64,000 nt of DNA from Bin55 sp965203735 (GCA_965203735.1 OZ241909.1:1550001-1614000), one strand, 5' to 3'. Positions 1 to 9,783 are shown, numbered from the stretch's first letter. A program made the numbers and translations. The notes: generated by a model not told the origin, from the letters alone.

Positions 1-871
1 ATTGCAAGTCGAGCATCCCGTCACAGAACTAGTGTCGGGAGTGGACATAGTGAGTCAGCAGTTCACGATTGCTGGAGGTTCAAACATAGAGAAACTGAGG
101 GTTGAGCGAAATGGCTATGCAATTGAAGCACGTGTAAATGCAGAGCGCTTGGTGCGAGACGCAGACGGAAACTTGGTATTCCGTTCAAGTGCCGGCGAAA
201 TTTCCAAGTGCAAGTTTCCGAAGGACCCCAATGTGGAGGTCATTTCGATTGCCGCAGAAGGAAAGTTCATTTCTCCTTATTACGACAGCATGATTGCTCA
301 GGTGATTGCGCGTGGGTCCAACCGCAAGAACACAGCTCAGCGACTGATGAAGTACTTAAGCAAAGTTCAAATAGAAGGGATTGGGACCAACATTGCACTG
401 TTAAAGAGTGTCCTGCAGGACTCAGTATTTCTTGAGGGAACCTATACGACAGACTACTTGGAAGAATTTCTGCTGCGCACCGATGCCGATGAACTCATTT
501 CGGAAATGGAAGCCACGATGGGTGATCTGTCAGCAGGCATCGATGCGGATTCCATTGCTATTGAAGGGAGCGACGAGCTCAAAGTTCTTGCACCAACAAC
601 CGGCATTTTTTACCTGAAACCGACGCCAACCGAGAACGACTACGTCATTCCGAACGAGAGCATCAAGACGGATCGTACCCTCTGTCAGATTGAGGCCTTT
701 AAGGTCTTCACTCCTTTACAGCTACGCGACCTCAACGTAGACTCAAATCCGTTGTATCCGGAGGATCTCGAATACAGAATCACCCGAATAAATGTGTCGT
801 CAGGCCAGCAGGTCAATGCGGGTGATCTTCTTTTCGTTGTTCAACCCAATAATCAAGCTGCCGCACCTTGA
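1..871 (+). CDS. Biotin carboxylase C-terminal part with fused biotinyl carrier domain (5' truncated)
   Basis: The gene is cut by the left edge; the first readable codon (TTG at 2) is the Leu in the biotin carboxylase motif L-QVEHPVTE, not a start. About 289 codons remain. Residues 1-160 are the C-terminal part of the ATP-grasp and biotin carboxylase C domains, including the stretch AIEARVNAER. From about residue 192 a biotinyl-lipoyl carrier domain follows, so carboxylase and carrier are fused in one chain. Known proteins of this kind carboxylate biotin with ATP and bicarbonate for an acyl-CoA carboxylase. The predicted biotinylation site is K234 in QIEAFKVF, where the usual Met-Lys-Met is Phe-Lys-Val. 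The carrier also has an insertion after the Lys. The 3' end overlaps the convergent TauE gene by 19 bp. Which acyl-CoA is used cannot be decided, as no carboxyltransferase gene is visible. Confidence 0.85.
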   Translation, partial: LQVEHPVTELVSGVDIVSQQFTIAGGSNIEKLRVERNGYAIEARVNAERLVRDADGNLVFRSSAGEISKCKFPKDPNVEVISIAAEGKFISPYYDSMIAQVIARGSNRKNTAQRLMKYLSKVQIEGIGTNIALLKSVLQDSVFLEGTYTTDYLEEFLLRTDADELISEMEATMGDLSAGIDADSIAIEGSDELKVLAPTTGIFYLKPTPTENDYVIPNESIKTDRTLCQIEAFKVFTPLQLRDLNVDSNPLYPEDLEYRITRINVSSGQQVNAGDLLFVVQPNNQAAAP

Positions 872-1665
872 ACTAGACCAGAGACGCCTTTTGCGATGCA
901 AAGCAATCCGATGGCATCCATGACCCAGGGTACGAATCTCTGAAACGACTCTTCCTGCATCCGATGGAGGATCCTAGTGCCTATCCAAGTCCCCACCAAC
1001 GCTAAGAGCACTGCAGGTAGTAGCCAAAACGGATTGAGATGAGCCTCCAGATCGGGAAGGCTCATCGATGCATAGAGGTAGTAGGCGGTCTTGCACACAT
1101 GACCAATCGTTTGTGTGAAAGCCTTTGTTGCCACTATTTGGAGGCGGTTTAGCGGTGACGATTGGTAAAAGAGATCCAAGAGAGGACCGGATGCCCCTTG
1201 AGTTAGTTGCAATCCGACGACCGTGCAGCCACAAACAAATGCAACTCTCGGCTTGCGTATGTCGACCGACAATATGTCATTAGGAATTAGGTGGGCAACT
1301 AAGGGAGTTAATCCCAACAGAATTAACACTAGGTATTCATTGGGTATGACGCTAAAGGCTAAGAAGACACCAATGGCTATGAGCGAACCCAGCAGATATC
1401 CCGGCAGCACTTGATAGAGCATGTGTTCTTTCAGAAACCAGAACCTTGCTCCGTTCGCAACACTTTGAACGATGCCGTGTAGGATCATGGCGTGAGTCAC
1501 GGGCGTGAGCGTTACAAGAACTGCCATGAGGACGATGCCACCAGCCATTCCGATCACCCCAGACAGCATGCTGGTGAGAAATATCGTGACGAGGATTAGC
1601 AACAAGAGCATCATTAAAGAGAACTGAGCGGGCATTCCTGCCAGCTTGAACAAGCTGCTAGACAA
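853..1665 (-). CDS. TauE/SafE family sulfite exporter-like membrane permease
   Basis: The 270-residue protein is almost entirely hydrophobic, with about eight membrane segments in two halves. The first half has the Gly-rich element SGVIGMAGGIVLMAVL (near residues 36-51) and the second a matching stretch around VVGLQLTQGASGPLLDLF; this twofold layout is typical of TauE/SafE (DUF81) permeases. Characterised relatives move sulfite, sulfoacetate or other small organic anions across the inner membrane; the substrate here is unknown. It is the last gene of a minus-strand run, 19 bp after the 1151-residue protein, so co-transcription is likely. The 3' end overlaps the biotin carboxylase gene. The start at 1665 gives a short polar N-terminus before the first membrane segment and is reasonable. 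Confidence 0.85.
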   Translation of the reverse strand: MSSSLFKLAGMPAQFSLMMLLLLILVTIFLTSMLSGVIGMAGGIVLMAVLVTLTPVTHAMILHGIVQSVANGARFWFLKEHMLYQVLPGYLLGSLIAIGVFLAFSVIPNEYLVLILLGLTPLVAHLIPNDILSVDIRKPRVAFVCGCTVVGLQLTQGASGPLLDLFYQSSPLNRLQIVATKAFTQTIGHVCKTAYYLYASMSLPDLEAHLNPFWLLPAVLLALVGTWIGTRILHRMQEESFQRFVPWVMDAIGLLCIAKGVSGLVQGAAA

Positions 1666-1684
1666 TGCTGGTCAGCGTTGTCTT

Positions 1685-4600
1685 CTATTCGGTGTACTCT
1701 TCAAAGAGAGTCCATTTAATCGCATCGGCGACCCGTACGGATTTCCTTGGTTCGACGGAAACGAGATCTAGTTCGACGACGGAATCGGAAATGTCGAACT
1801 CTCCGATGTGCAGCCAGCCTCCGAAGCCGAAGTCTTGAAAGTCGGCTTGTATTGCCGTCTCTTGTTGTGCGTGTCGAAGCACAAAGTTGTACGTAGTACC
1901 GAAACTTTGCACGACGTACAAATTGGTTGGAAACCAGTAGGATAGCGACCACTTGCCACTGACCGGAATTTCGGCGGAAAAACGTGCAGTGTCAACGTTT
2001 GGGCCAAGAGCCACAATTGCACTCGGTAGGTATCTTCCATAGCTACCCGACCAGACATCCAAACTAATTTTCCATTCCGCTCCTAAGTCCTGCTCGAGCG
2101 AATCAAAGACTTCCATACCTCTCGCGAACATTCTGGGCAGACGAGGTGACTCCCAGGGCCAGCGAACCGGTGGCGTCGAGAAAGACTTTCTGCGTTCATT
2201 GCGTTTCAGCAGAGTGAATTCAGGATCTAAGTTATCCACTATCACTGAATCTTGCGCAGATTGTGGGTCCCATTCAATCTCGACGAGAGTCGGGTAGATT
2301 CTCTCTTCGGGATCTCCTTCATCAACACTACCTGAAGGATCAAGCGAGAGCAATTGAATTAGACCCATGTTTTTGGAATAAAACGTTTGTACGAACACTC
2401 CCATAGCTTGATCTTCAGAGTACAAACTCACTTGAAATGCAGAATTTCCTGGAATTTCTACATAGTGTTCAGAAATAATCGAATATCCAAAATCTCTAAG
2501 CTCAAATCCAACGACACCAGTTACAGAAGAGTCATTTCTAATCTTGAATGAAGTTCGTTGTCCAAAAGAACTTTCTTCGACTGAGACGTTATGAAACTCT
2601 AGCTCGGAAACACTGAATGCTGGTGCCTCCGAAGATTCGTTCCACTGAGTGATCAAGGAAGACACTGATTCTCTTATTTGCCTTGTCTTGTTATCTTCAT
2701 CTTGTAACTCCAATTCTGATCTATTACTTCCTTTAGGGTTGTGAGATTTAAGCATTTTGACCAGATTTTCAGTACCGTGCATTTTTGTTAAGGCTGCGTA
2801 TAGTGAAGAAAGTTTTCGTTCCATCGCAGAAGACCTCAGTGATTCATCCTCACCGTCCAGCACACGCGAAAAATCATCACTCTGCACACGAAACGACTCT
2901 TCCCTCTCAAAGAAACGCATGGACATCGCGTATTGAATGGTTTCATCGGGACCGTGCGCACCTTCTCTTTGCAGTAGTTGTTCCAAAATATGTTCAGGAT
3001 GGATTGATGTCAAGTCCGCTACGTTCGCTACGAGGTCGAGTTCGGTAGTTACATTACCACCTACTGTATCAGCTAATACGCTAGCGATTAGCGCAGCTCT
3101 CATGTAATTGAGTGAAAGTTCAACAGAATTGGTGGGTTGCTCAAGAAACGGAACGTATTGCTCTGTCATTGCTCCCAACATACTCCCATCTAGAATGTCA
3201 AATAATGCATACGCCCTAATTTGGTTGAAAAACATCTCGTCTATCTGTTCTTCAGAAACCTGAAAAGGTAAAGCTTGAAGCCGTTTGTAATTTCGGTTAA
3301 ATTTTGCAATCGGTAATCCACTTTCTCGAAACATTATTAATCCAGGTTGGGAGTAGAGAAAGGGCATTTCGTAACCGCCCACGAGTCGGAGTTGATTTGG
3401 TACTTCAACAATAGTTAATTTAGGATATGGAAGCTCAAATCCCATTCGGCTAAGTTCATGAATCCGACTTGGTATGTCCGAAAAGGTGTGCTCAAGCGCA
3501 CGTTTCATTCTTTCGTCCCACTGACGATGATTCTGGTGTGTCAGAATCTCGATTTCAAAATCACCTTCTTCAAATTTGAGCGAATTAAACCGAGATGCGA
3601 TGATTGCAAAGTTGGGAAGTTCATCGGTGCTTTGAATCCGATGTCGTAGCAAGTCTATGGGTATTCTTGTCGTTTCTCCCGGTGCGGCGAAACTCCAGTC
3701 GTTGCCCGGGAGGTATACATCCACCTCGACTTCAAATGTATCTATGGGAAGCGCATGAGACTGTCTATGCTCCTCGGCACCCAAAGCCATAGGTACGGGG
3801 TACCATCTTATGCCTGGCATCAATGCGACAAAGTTCTGATTGAAAATCGAATTTTGCACTCCCAACAATTTGGGAATTTGCGGGGATAATCCGGTTACCC
3901 GCCTGTAGTCCAATCTAGGGTTCACGTAACCGAAGTTCACGTCTGGTAAACCACTAGCTGTTACGGATACCATCCACTCCTCTTTCTCTGCTTCCCCTCG
4001 TTTTAGAGGAATGTCAATAAGTCCATCTTGAAACGAGAAGTCACTCTCGGCACCGTCAAGGAACAATTGTTCCAACCGCATATCTGGATTGAAAGAAAAC
4101 TGAAGTGAGTCCGGCATTAGCTCTCCAGTAGCTTTCACCTGCAGATCCAACTGCAGGTATAAGAAATCGCCAGGAGCAATGCCTACATGTCCTTTGATAC
4201 TCTCGAGATCCAACCAGTTAGATGTAGAGGTGACCTCGTGATGGGAGGTAATTCGTTGCAAATTTTTGGTTTCAAGGTGGATAGAAATGCCGTGAACGCT
4301 AAACCCGATTAACCCGCCGATCAAACATGCAAAAGAACAATAGGAATAACGCCGCCTCAAAGTATCTCGTCGTACATCGAGTACTCCTAGAAGAAGCACA
4401 AGGCCTATTGCGAGCAGTAGCCACATGGCACGATTAAACAAAATTCCTAACGAAGAAAACTGCGGTAGGATATTCGATACAAGAAGGGAATCTGAGGTCG
4501 AATAAGACACGACCTCCTTCCAAACATGCGGTGCGGTTCCTATTAGGATCAGATGCACGGTGGCGACGAGCAAAGCAACGAGTCCTCCAAGCATCGAGTG

Positions 4601-5140
4601 ATGGACAATCCTTTGAACGACCAAAACAAGCGCAGAATAGAAGAGTATGCTGATAGGTACATCGACCAAAATCAAGTTTATGGATGACATTAGTTCTGGA
4701 GCAGATACCAGTTCAAGGCCTGAATTTTCAATAAGGGCAAAGAAACCAAAAATTGCGGCAAAATTTAGGAAAGGAACCGCAAAAACTAACAGCGAAACAC
4801 CAAGTAGAGTACCGATGGCCCAAGAGGCATTCGTAAACGGCTTGGCCTGCACGGATTCAAGACTTTCACTGGATCCAATTCTTGAGTTATAATGTAATAC
4901 AATTGCTATGATTGAAACATGTAGAAAGAAGAAGTAGATCGGAGATATATTGCCGACAAGAAACGAAGTGTCGTTGTATCCTAAAGATGGTGAAGCTGTA
5001 ACAAATAGCAGATCGTATAGTATTGCCATTATCATAGAAAGCTGAAATACAATACTTAGACCGACAAATAGTAGCTTGTAAAGAAACGATCGACCTAATT
5101 CAGTCCATACACATCGAAAAGCTGAAATCGCCGTGATCAC
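1685..5140 (-). CDS. ABC-2-type permease fused to a degenerate M1-peptidase-like periplasmic region
   Basis: This 1151-residue protein has seven predicted membrane segments (about 23-48, 66-84, 106-136, 154-177, 183-203, 235-254, 266-286), resembling ABC-2 permeases. The rest is a long soluble, presumably periplasmic, region. Residues 540-690 resemble the catalytic part of M1 aminopeptidases in permease-M1 fusion proteins (LTIVEVPNQLRLVGGYEM at 575-592, PGLIMFRESG at 599-608), but there is no HExxH zinc motif, so aminopeptidase activity is unlikely. The last 140 residues, with GGWLHIGEFDIS and VADAIKW, look like a golvesin-C-type beta domain. No ABC ATPase gene lies nearby. It is followed 19 bp later by the TauE gene and preceded, after 191 bp, by the 1413-residue membrane protein on the same strand. 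Fold assignments are from motif recognition; the function is unknown. Confidence 0.7.
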   Translation of the reverse strand: MITAISAFRCVWTELGRSFLYKLLFVGLSIVFQLSMIMAILYDLLFVTASPSLGYNDTSFLVGNISPIYFFFLHVSIIAIVLHYNSRIGSSESLESVQAKPFTNASWAIGTLLGVSLLVFAVPFLNFAAIFGFFALIENSGLELVSAPELMSSINLILVDVPISILFYSALVLVVQRIVHHSMLGGLVALLVATVHLILIGTAPHVWKEVVSYSTSDSLLVSNILPQFSSLGILFNRAMWLLLAIGLVLLLGVLDVRRDTLRRRYSYCSFACLIGGLIGFSVHGISIHLETKNLQRITSHHEVTSTSNWLDLESIKGHVGIAPGDFLYLQLDLQVKATGELMPDSLQFSFNPDMRLEQLFLDGAESDFSFQDGLIDIPLKRGEAEKEEWMVSVTASGLPDVNFGYVNPRLDYRRVTGLSPQIPKLLGVQNSIFNQNFVALMPGIRWYPVPMALGAEEHRQSHALPIDTFEVEVDVYLPGNDWSFAAPGETTRIPIDLLRHRIQSTDELPNFAIIASRFNSLKFEEGDFEIEILTHQNHRQWDERMKRALEHTFSDIPSRIHELSRMGFELPYPKLTIVEVPNQLRLVGGYEMPFLYSQPGLIMFRESGLPIAKFNRNYKRLQALPFQVSEEQIDEMFFNQIRAYALFDILDGSMLGAMTEQYVPFLEQPTNSVELSLNYMRAALIASVLADTVGGNVTTELDLVANVADLTSIHPEHILEQLLQREGAHGPDETIQYAMSMRFFEREESFRVQSDDFSRVLDGEDESLRSSAMERKLSSLYAALTKMHGTENLVKMLKSHNPKGSNRSELELQDEDNKTRQIRESVSSLITQWNESSEAPAFSVSELEFHNVSVEESSFGQRTSFKIRNDSSVTGVVGFELRDFGYSIISEHYVEIPGNSAFQVSLYSEDQAMGVFVQTFYSKNMGLIQLLSLDPSGSVDEGDPEERIYPTLVEIEWDPQSAQDSVIVDNLDPEFTLLKRNERRKSFSTPPVRWPWESPRLPRMFARGMEVFDSLEQDLGAEWKISLDVWSGSYGRYLPSAIVALGPNVDTARFSAEIPVSGKWSLSYWFPTNLYVVQSFGTTYNFVLRHAQQETAIQADFQDFGFGGWLHIGEFDISDSVVELDLVSVEPRKSVRVADAIKWTLFEEYTE

Positions 5141-5331
5141 TTGTACTTTCTAGTAGTTGCGGTCTGACAGCCTACTATATCGACACGATCGTCTTTCTCG
5201 AAGCAATCGCTGCTCTGAGGATCTCGGTTCAATGAGCTTGAATAGAGACGAATCAGTTTGCTTTCCTATCTTAGGTACCTTTGTCACTCTTTTGTGCGAT
5301 TGTGTTCGTATCCAAGAACTTGGTCTATACG

Positions 5332-8300
5332 CTACGCTTCAATTTGTTTCCTTTTCTTTCGTGCTTCCCTCGCTTCCTTGCGTGCCCGCTGTCGTTCGCG
5401 GTACCGTATCCAAGTGTCGAATGGCGGCCACAAGTCGGGTTCAGAGACGGCTGTCCACGCTGCTTTAGTCCACCGCGGCAATGCAAATGCAAGCCAAAGA
5501 GACCATGCCAACATGGATAGTAAGAAAACCCAACCTGGCAACGAGAATACCCAAGCTGTGGGCAGAGTAGTTCCACTGACGTCGGCGAACCAATTGAATT
5601 GTTCCCAGCTCGAACCATTGCCAGCGATATGCATCTCTGGACTACCCAAGAGCGCTGAAGGTACCAACGCAACGAGCATCACAAGACCTACCAAACTCAA
5701 TGCGATGAACGCCACCTGCTTCAGGTAGTAGAAAAACTTACGGTTGTCGATTTCCTTCTTGCGAGAACGCGCCCAGATCGCTAGAAACCAAGCTCCAACG
5801 ATGAGCAACGCCCATAAATTTATGAGGGTAGCTCCTAATGAGAACAAGACGGCATCCATAGTTGTGATGGGAATATTTGGCAATCGGGACAAGCCAACAG
5901 CAACAATGAGTACCACAATGACAATTGCCCAAAACATGACAGCCGCTCCGAGAGTCGGGCCACCCAAAAAGAGGGTCCATCGATCGAGTGGATAACGAAT
6001 GGTTAGATCAATGTTGCGTGCACCTTGCCCCAATTGCACTTCTGACGTGCTGAACACAAGACCCGCTCCGGAGTCCTCCAACCATTCGACTTCGTAGGAA
6101 TGGAGCCCAGTCTGGACAGGCAACACGATCCTCGACGAAGCTGGAATCGGTTGATCTTCTCTTCCAACAATAATGCGCTGGACATCCGCTCCATCGGGAA
6201 GATCGACTTCCAAGTCTGCTGACTGGGATGCAAAGATCCGGAGAACTAGGTTGGCTTCATGCGAACGATTGCCCACTGAATAATCGAATTGTGCAGATTC
6301 CACGGTTAGAGTGTTTCCAGGCACAGGTTCTGGTCTGGTCAAGTCCAAGTGGAGGGTTTCCTCGGATCGTGGAGAGAACACTGTTTGGTTGAAATCGGAC
6401 TGAATTGGAGTAATGCCTTCATACTCAAACGACCAGAAATCAGAACCACGAACCGACCATTCTTCCTTTCTTTCGTCAAGTTTCGGGGCTGTTAGCTGAA
6501 TCTCGCCATCGAAATAGATCTGACTAGACCAAGAGTGGCTGCGCTGATTCTCTGCGAAAGCTAGTGTTACTTGGTCATCCTGCACAGTGCCTCTTGTATC
6601 GAGTACAGCTTCATTGGGCAACAGCGGGATCTGAACTGTGAAGGCATCCGTAAGAGGTGCGATACGTGTGACGGTAGTGCTCACGGTAGGCTCGTACGTA
6701 AGACTCAACCTCCGCTGGACCAGTACGTAAGGTTGGATAGATTGTGATGCAGCCAGCAATGAAGATTCATCCTGAACCTCGCCAGGAGTTTGTCGAGCCA
6801 ACGTAATTTGCGAGGACTTCAGTTTCCCTTCGACAAGTCCCTCGACCAACCAACTCGGTGCATTGATGTCTATGCGACTAGGCTTAATCGGAAAAGCTAT
6901 GTCGAACTGTGTGAGAGCGGATACTGCTGCAGTGATGCTAACGTTATGGTTGCCGCGATCGAGTAGCACAAAGGTCTCACCATTCGGCCCGCGACTGAGG
7001 GGACTGGCCGTCTCGTTGACGAGTATGGAATCGGGATTCCAGGAGTTGTCACTCTTAGGCAAAGCTACACCAATGCTGTCTTCAGCATGAATCAAGAGAT
7101 CGAGTCTCAGTTCATCTTCGTCTACCGTAACCTGGACATCCTCAACGAATATGCAATCTGGTAGACAATCGGGCGGTTGAGTCAATCGATGTTGCAGTTG
7201 TTGCAACATCCTTGAATCGGGAATCGAAGCCCAAGTGTCGGTGGGCAGTAGAACTAGTACCGCAAGCAGTGGCAGCACACCTTGCAGGATTCTTGGAAGA
7301 AGTTCTTTTGCAGTTCTCGACCTTATGGCGACCAGAAAGCCAATTGTTACAAGTGCTAGCAATGCTCCCAATGCCGCAAAGATCCGAGTTGCCCATGGAG
7401 GAAGAAGTACAAGCGAAAATGATTGGTCTTTTTGTACCGGGCCAGACCATTCAAGGTTTGCGGAACGCCACTCCCAAGATGGGCGACCCGGACCGGTTTG
7501 GATTGTGACACCTTGTGACCTGGTTCCAAAGTCGCCTGACAACGAAGGAGCACGGACTCCGAGCTGGTATGTTGCAGAATCGTCTGGCAGATCCACCACG
7601 TCAGATTCTAAAATCATGTCCTCGGGAACTGGGCGACGACTATCGCTAACCTGCAAATATTCCTTCGGTTGAGGAGCTTGAACGCTTCGATTCCTAGCTC
7701 TAGTTTCTTGTTCGAACTCTGCTTCAAGAGCCATCCCTGTCTGCTCACGCGCAGACTCGATCACGTTGTGTCTGTCGTAGGGTTCGAACTGAGGGAAAAT
7801 GGCGTGGCGGGCGGTAAATGCAGCGTGGTAAATCGTAATAACAGCTACTATCACGGCCAATATCCAATAAATGACTGTTGAAGCTGAACGAAACCACTCG
7901 GTCTTGACGAGACTATGCAAATATACAAGGCCGGCTAGAACAAGCCACCCCACCGTTGGTAGGAAGTTGTCCTGGTAGGTTAAGAGAACGGCGAATGCAA
8001 CGAGCGCGGCCCAGATTGGACCGGCAAATCGAAAAACAAGAGAGACAAGTAGAAGGCCAATAAACACATCCCAAATAGACCACATTGACAACCATGAGTG
8101 TTCCACTTTGTCGACGCCGAAGGCACCCATAAGACGCCAGCCAGGGGGTAGATGCAACATTGCGCCCAAGGCGAAAGAGTCGACGTCCCATCCGTTGGAC
8201 GCCATACGACTGGTTCGTTCGACCTCGCTTACAGCTCGGATTCGAGACGCTCGTTTATCTATGTTGATGCCAGGTCGAGTTTTGCTCTCTGGATCTTCGT

Positions 8301-9573
8301 AAGTAATGAGCCGCAATTCGTTGTCGACTAACACCCTACCAGGCAGGTAGTTAGCAGCGATACGTAGTTCAGTGTCTGTTGTTGCAAGAATTCTGTCGGC
8401 TACAACGAACGAACTTCCATCAAAGTTGAGCCAGAGGTCGCGAGAAATTGCAAACTTTGCGGGGTTGGGATTGACATTACCGCGTTGTTCCTCGACAAGT
8501 GTGATAGGCGCACCATCAGAGACTATGTAGCCATATACGTCACTTCCCAACATGGGATTCGGAGCCTTGACCTGGCTCAAATTCACACGAGCCGGACCTT
8601 CCACGCTAACAACTCGAAGCTCGCGGCTGGGTTCGAATCCCCAGATTTCTTCCGGAGGCCAATCCTCTCCAGCTCGCTTGTAGGCGAAAGAGTTGATCAG
8701 CCGATTTGCTCGTGCCCTGACCGAAACGACATGTTCGCCTCTGGACACAAGGACGCTCAATTGTCCCTCGGAGTTGATACTAGCTGGAACTTGGGACAAG
8801 ACACCGATCAAGCTGAACTCCTCAGAGAGAACGTTGCCTAGGTCAACTACTCGGGGATTGCCGCCAACAGCAAGTTCAATGTAGGTTGTAAGACGCTGGG
8901 GAAGTCCGTCGGTTAGTTGCCGAAAGACCTTTACACCCAATGTGTCTGCAACGGGTTCAGTGGCCTCTGTCCTTTGAGTTAACCAGAGTCTCGTGTGGTC
9001 GTTGTCTAGGAAAGGACGCAGCTCTCCTTCAGTGTCCACTTTCAACTTGACAATAGCGGCTGCTGGAAGGTATAGGTATTGGGGGGCTGCATTTACGTTC
9101 CAAACCAATTCTCCGGTAACTACGTGCTTACCGACAGGCAGTGTCAAACGAGGTGTTCCATTGCCTCCCCCCAAAGTAGCAAGTTCTCCGTTTAGACGAA
9201 CGTCTTGAGGACGGTGTGCATTGGATCTAGGGAGTTCCAGGTGGGATTCTGCAAATACATGAACACCAATTTGAAATGAAGCACCGGAAGGTTTCTCACG
9301 CCGTACTTCTACAACAATTTCAGAAACCCACGTGCAGGTTTGCACTGTTTCGTCTTGCGAATCGAAGGGACAGTGGTACAGGCCTTCGTCCTGAAGTACC
9401 CAATCGACCCAAGGCTCTAAGACTTCAGGTACATAGACATCGTTGGCTGCTTCTGCGAACACGGCGTTTGTACAAAGCAATGCTGATCCAAGCGTTACTA
9501 CAAACACTCTCAAACGCGCTGTGATGTTTGGTGTCGCTTGACTTGCAAATAGGGAACGGAGCGGACTGTGCAC
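5332..9573 (-). CDS. Giant internally duplicated membrane protein of unknown function (1413 aa)
   Basis: I do not recognise a named family. Residues 20-40 form a signal-like segment ending at VFA. A beta-rich region follows (45-470) with a Cys pair at C68 and C80, then a membrane bundle (about 495-590), a soluble linker and another membrane segment near 728-750. Residues 757-783 are again signal-like (LPLLAVLVLLPTDTWA). They are followed by a second Cys pair (C803, C807) and a second beta-rich region whose opening (NGETFVLLDRGNHNVSI, 864-880) mirrors NGTPRLTLPVGKHVV of the first (138-152). A second membrane bundle covers about 1215-1385 and the C-terminus is strongly basic, hence probably cytoplasmic. 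The chain thus looks like two copies of signal/TM, Cys pair, beta domain and TM bundle. It heads a minus-strand run with the permease-M1-like and TauE genes. Confidence 0.75.
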   Translation of the reverse strand: MHSPLRSLFASQATPNITARLRVFVVTLGSALLCTNAVFAEAANDVYVPEVLEPWVDWVLQDEGLYHCPFDSQDETVQTCTWVSEIVVEVRREKPSGASFQIGVHVFAESHLELPRSNAHRPQDVRLNGELATLGGGNGTPRLTLPVGKHVVTGELVWNVNAAPQYLYLPAAAIVKLKVDTEGELRPFLDNDHTRLWLTQRTEATEPVADTLGVKVFRQLTDGLPQRLTTYIELAVGGNPRVVDLGNVLSEEFSLIGVLSQVPASINSEGQLSVLVSRGEHVVSVRARANRLINSFAYKRAGEDWPPEEIWGFEPSRELRVVSVEGPARVNLSQVKAPNPMLGSDVYGYIVSDGAPITLVEEQRGNVNPNPAKFAISRDLWLNFDGSSFVVADRILATTDTELRIAANYLPGRVLVDNELRLITYEDPESKTRPGINIDKRASRIRAVSEVERTSRMASNGWDVDSFALGAMLHLPPGWRLMGAFGVDKVEHSWLSMWSIWDVFIGLLLVSLVFRFAGPIWAALVAFAVLLTYQDNFLPTVGWLVLAGLVYLHSLVKTEWFRSASTVIYWILAVIVAVITIYHAAFTARHAIFPQFEPYDRHNVIESAREQTGMALEAEFEQETRARNRSVQAPQPKEYLQVSDSRRPVPEDMILESDVVDLPDDSATYQLGVRAPSLSGDFGTRSQGVTIQTGPGRPSWEWRSANLEWSGPVQKDQSFSLVLLPPWATRIFAALGALLALVTIGFLVAIRSRTAKELLPRILQGVLPLLAVLVLLPTDTWASIPDSRMLQQLQHRLTQPPDCLPDCIFVEDVQVTVDEDELRLDLLIHAEDSIGVALPKSDNSWNPDSILVNETASPLSRGPNGETFVLLDRGNHNVSITAAVSALTQFDIAFPIKPSRIDINAPSWLVEGLVEGKLKSSQITLARQTPGEVQDESSLLAASQSIQPYVLVQRRLSLTYEPTVSTTVTRIAPLTDAFTVQIPLLPNEAVLDTRGTVQDDQVTLAFAENQRSHSWSSQIYFDGEIQLTAPKLDERKEEWSVRGSDFWSFEYEGITPIQSDFNQTVFSPRSEETLHLDLTRPEPVPGNTLTVESAQFDYSVGNRSHEANLVLRIFASQSADLEVDLPDGADVQRIIVGREDQPIPASSRIVLPVQTGLHSYEVEWLEDSGAGLVFSTSEVQLGQGARNIDLTIRYPLDRWTLFLGGPTLGAAVMFWAIVIVVLIVAVGLSRLPNIPITTMDAVLFSLGATLINLWALLIVGAWFLAIWARSRKKEIDNRKFFYYLKQVAFIALSLVGLVMLVALVPSALLGSPEMHIAGNGSSWEQFNWFADVSGTTLPTAWVFSLPGWVFLLSMLAWSLWLAFALPRWTKAAWTAVSEPDLWPPFDTWIRYRERQRARKEAREARKKRKQIEA

Positions 9574-9749
9574 GAATATCGCCTCGTGATCGTAATATTT
9601 GGGTATGACCGCAATAGTAACGCTAAAGTTCTTACTTGGAACTCGGCTTTGCGGCCGTAGCTCCCGTGTACATCGCCTTCTAATGAAGCAAACTGGTCAA
9701 TGATGAGGGCACTGCAAATTAGACCTCTCAAACAATTCCAACATACTCT

Positions 9750-9777
9750 TTGCTAGTGAAACAGTTTGGCACATAAT
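9750..9777 (+). promoter_or_regulatory. Candidate promoter of the nucleotidyltransferase module
   Basis: TTGCTA (9750-9755) and CATAAT (9772-9777) are separated by 16 bp. Transcription would begin almost at the ATG at 9784, giving a leaderless or very short leader mRNA; consistent with this, no Shine-Dalgarno sequence precedes that ATG. Found by eye; one mismatch to consensus in the -10 box and two in the -35 box. Confidence 0.3.
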
Positions 9778-9783
9778 TTGTCC

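Noticed and set aside
5258..5728. 156-codon plus-strand frame across the end of the 1413-residue gene
   Set aside because: Mostly antisense to that gene and lacking any start signal or family motif.
8625..8645. Sequence resembling a tRNA T-arm (GGTTCGAATCCCC)
   Set aside because: It lies inside the 1413-residue protein gene (codons for W-G-F-E-P on the minus strand), and no acceptor, D or anticodon stems can be folded around it.
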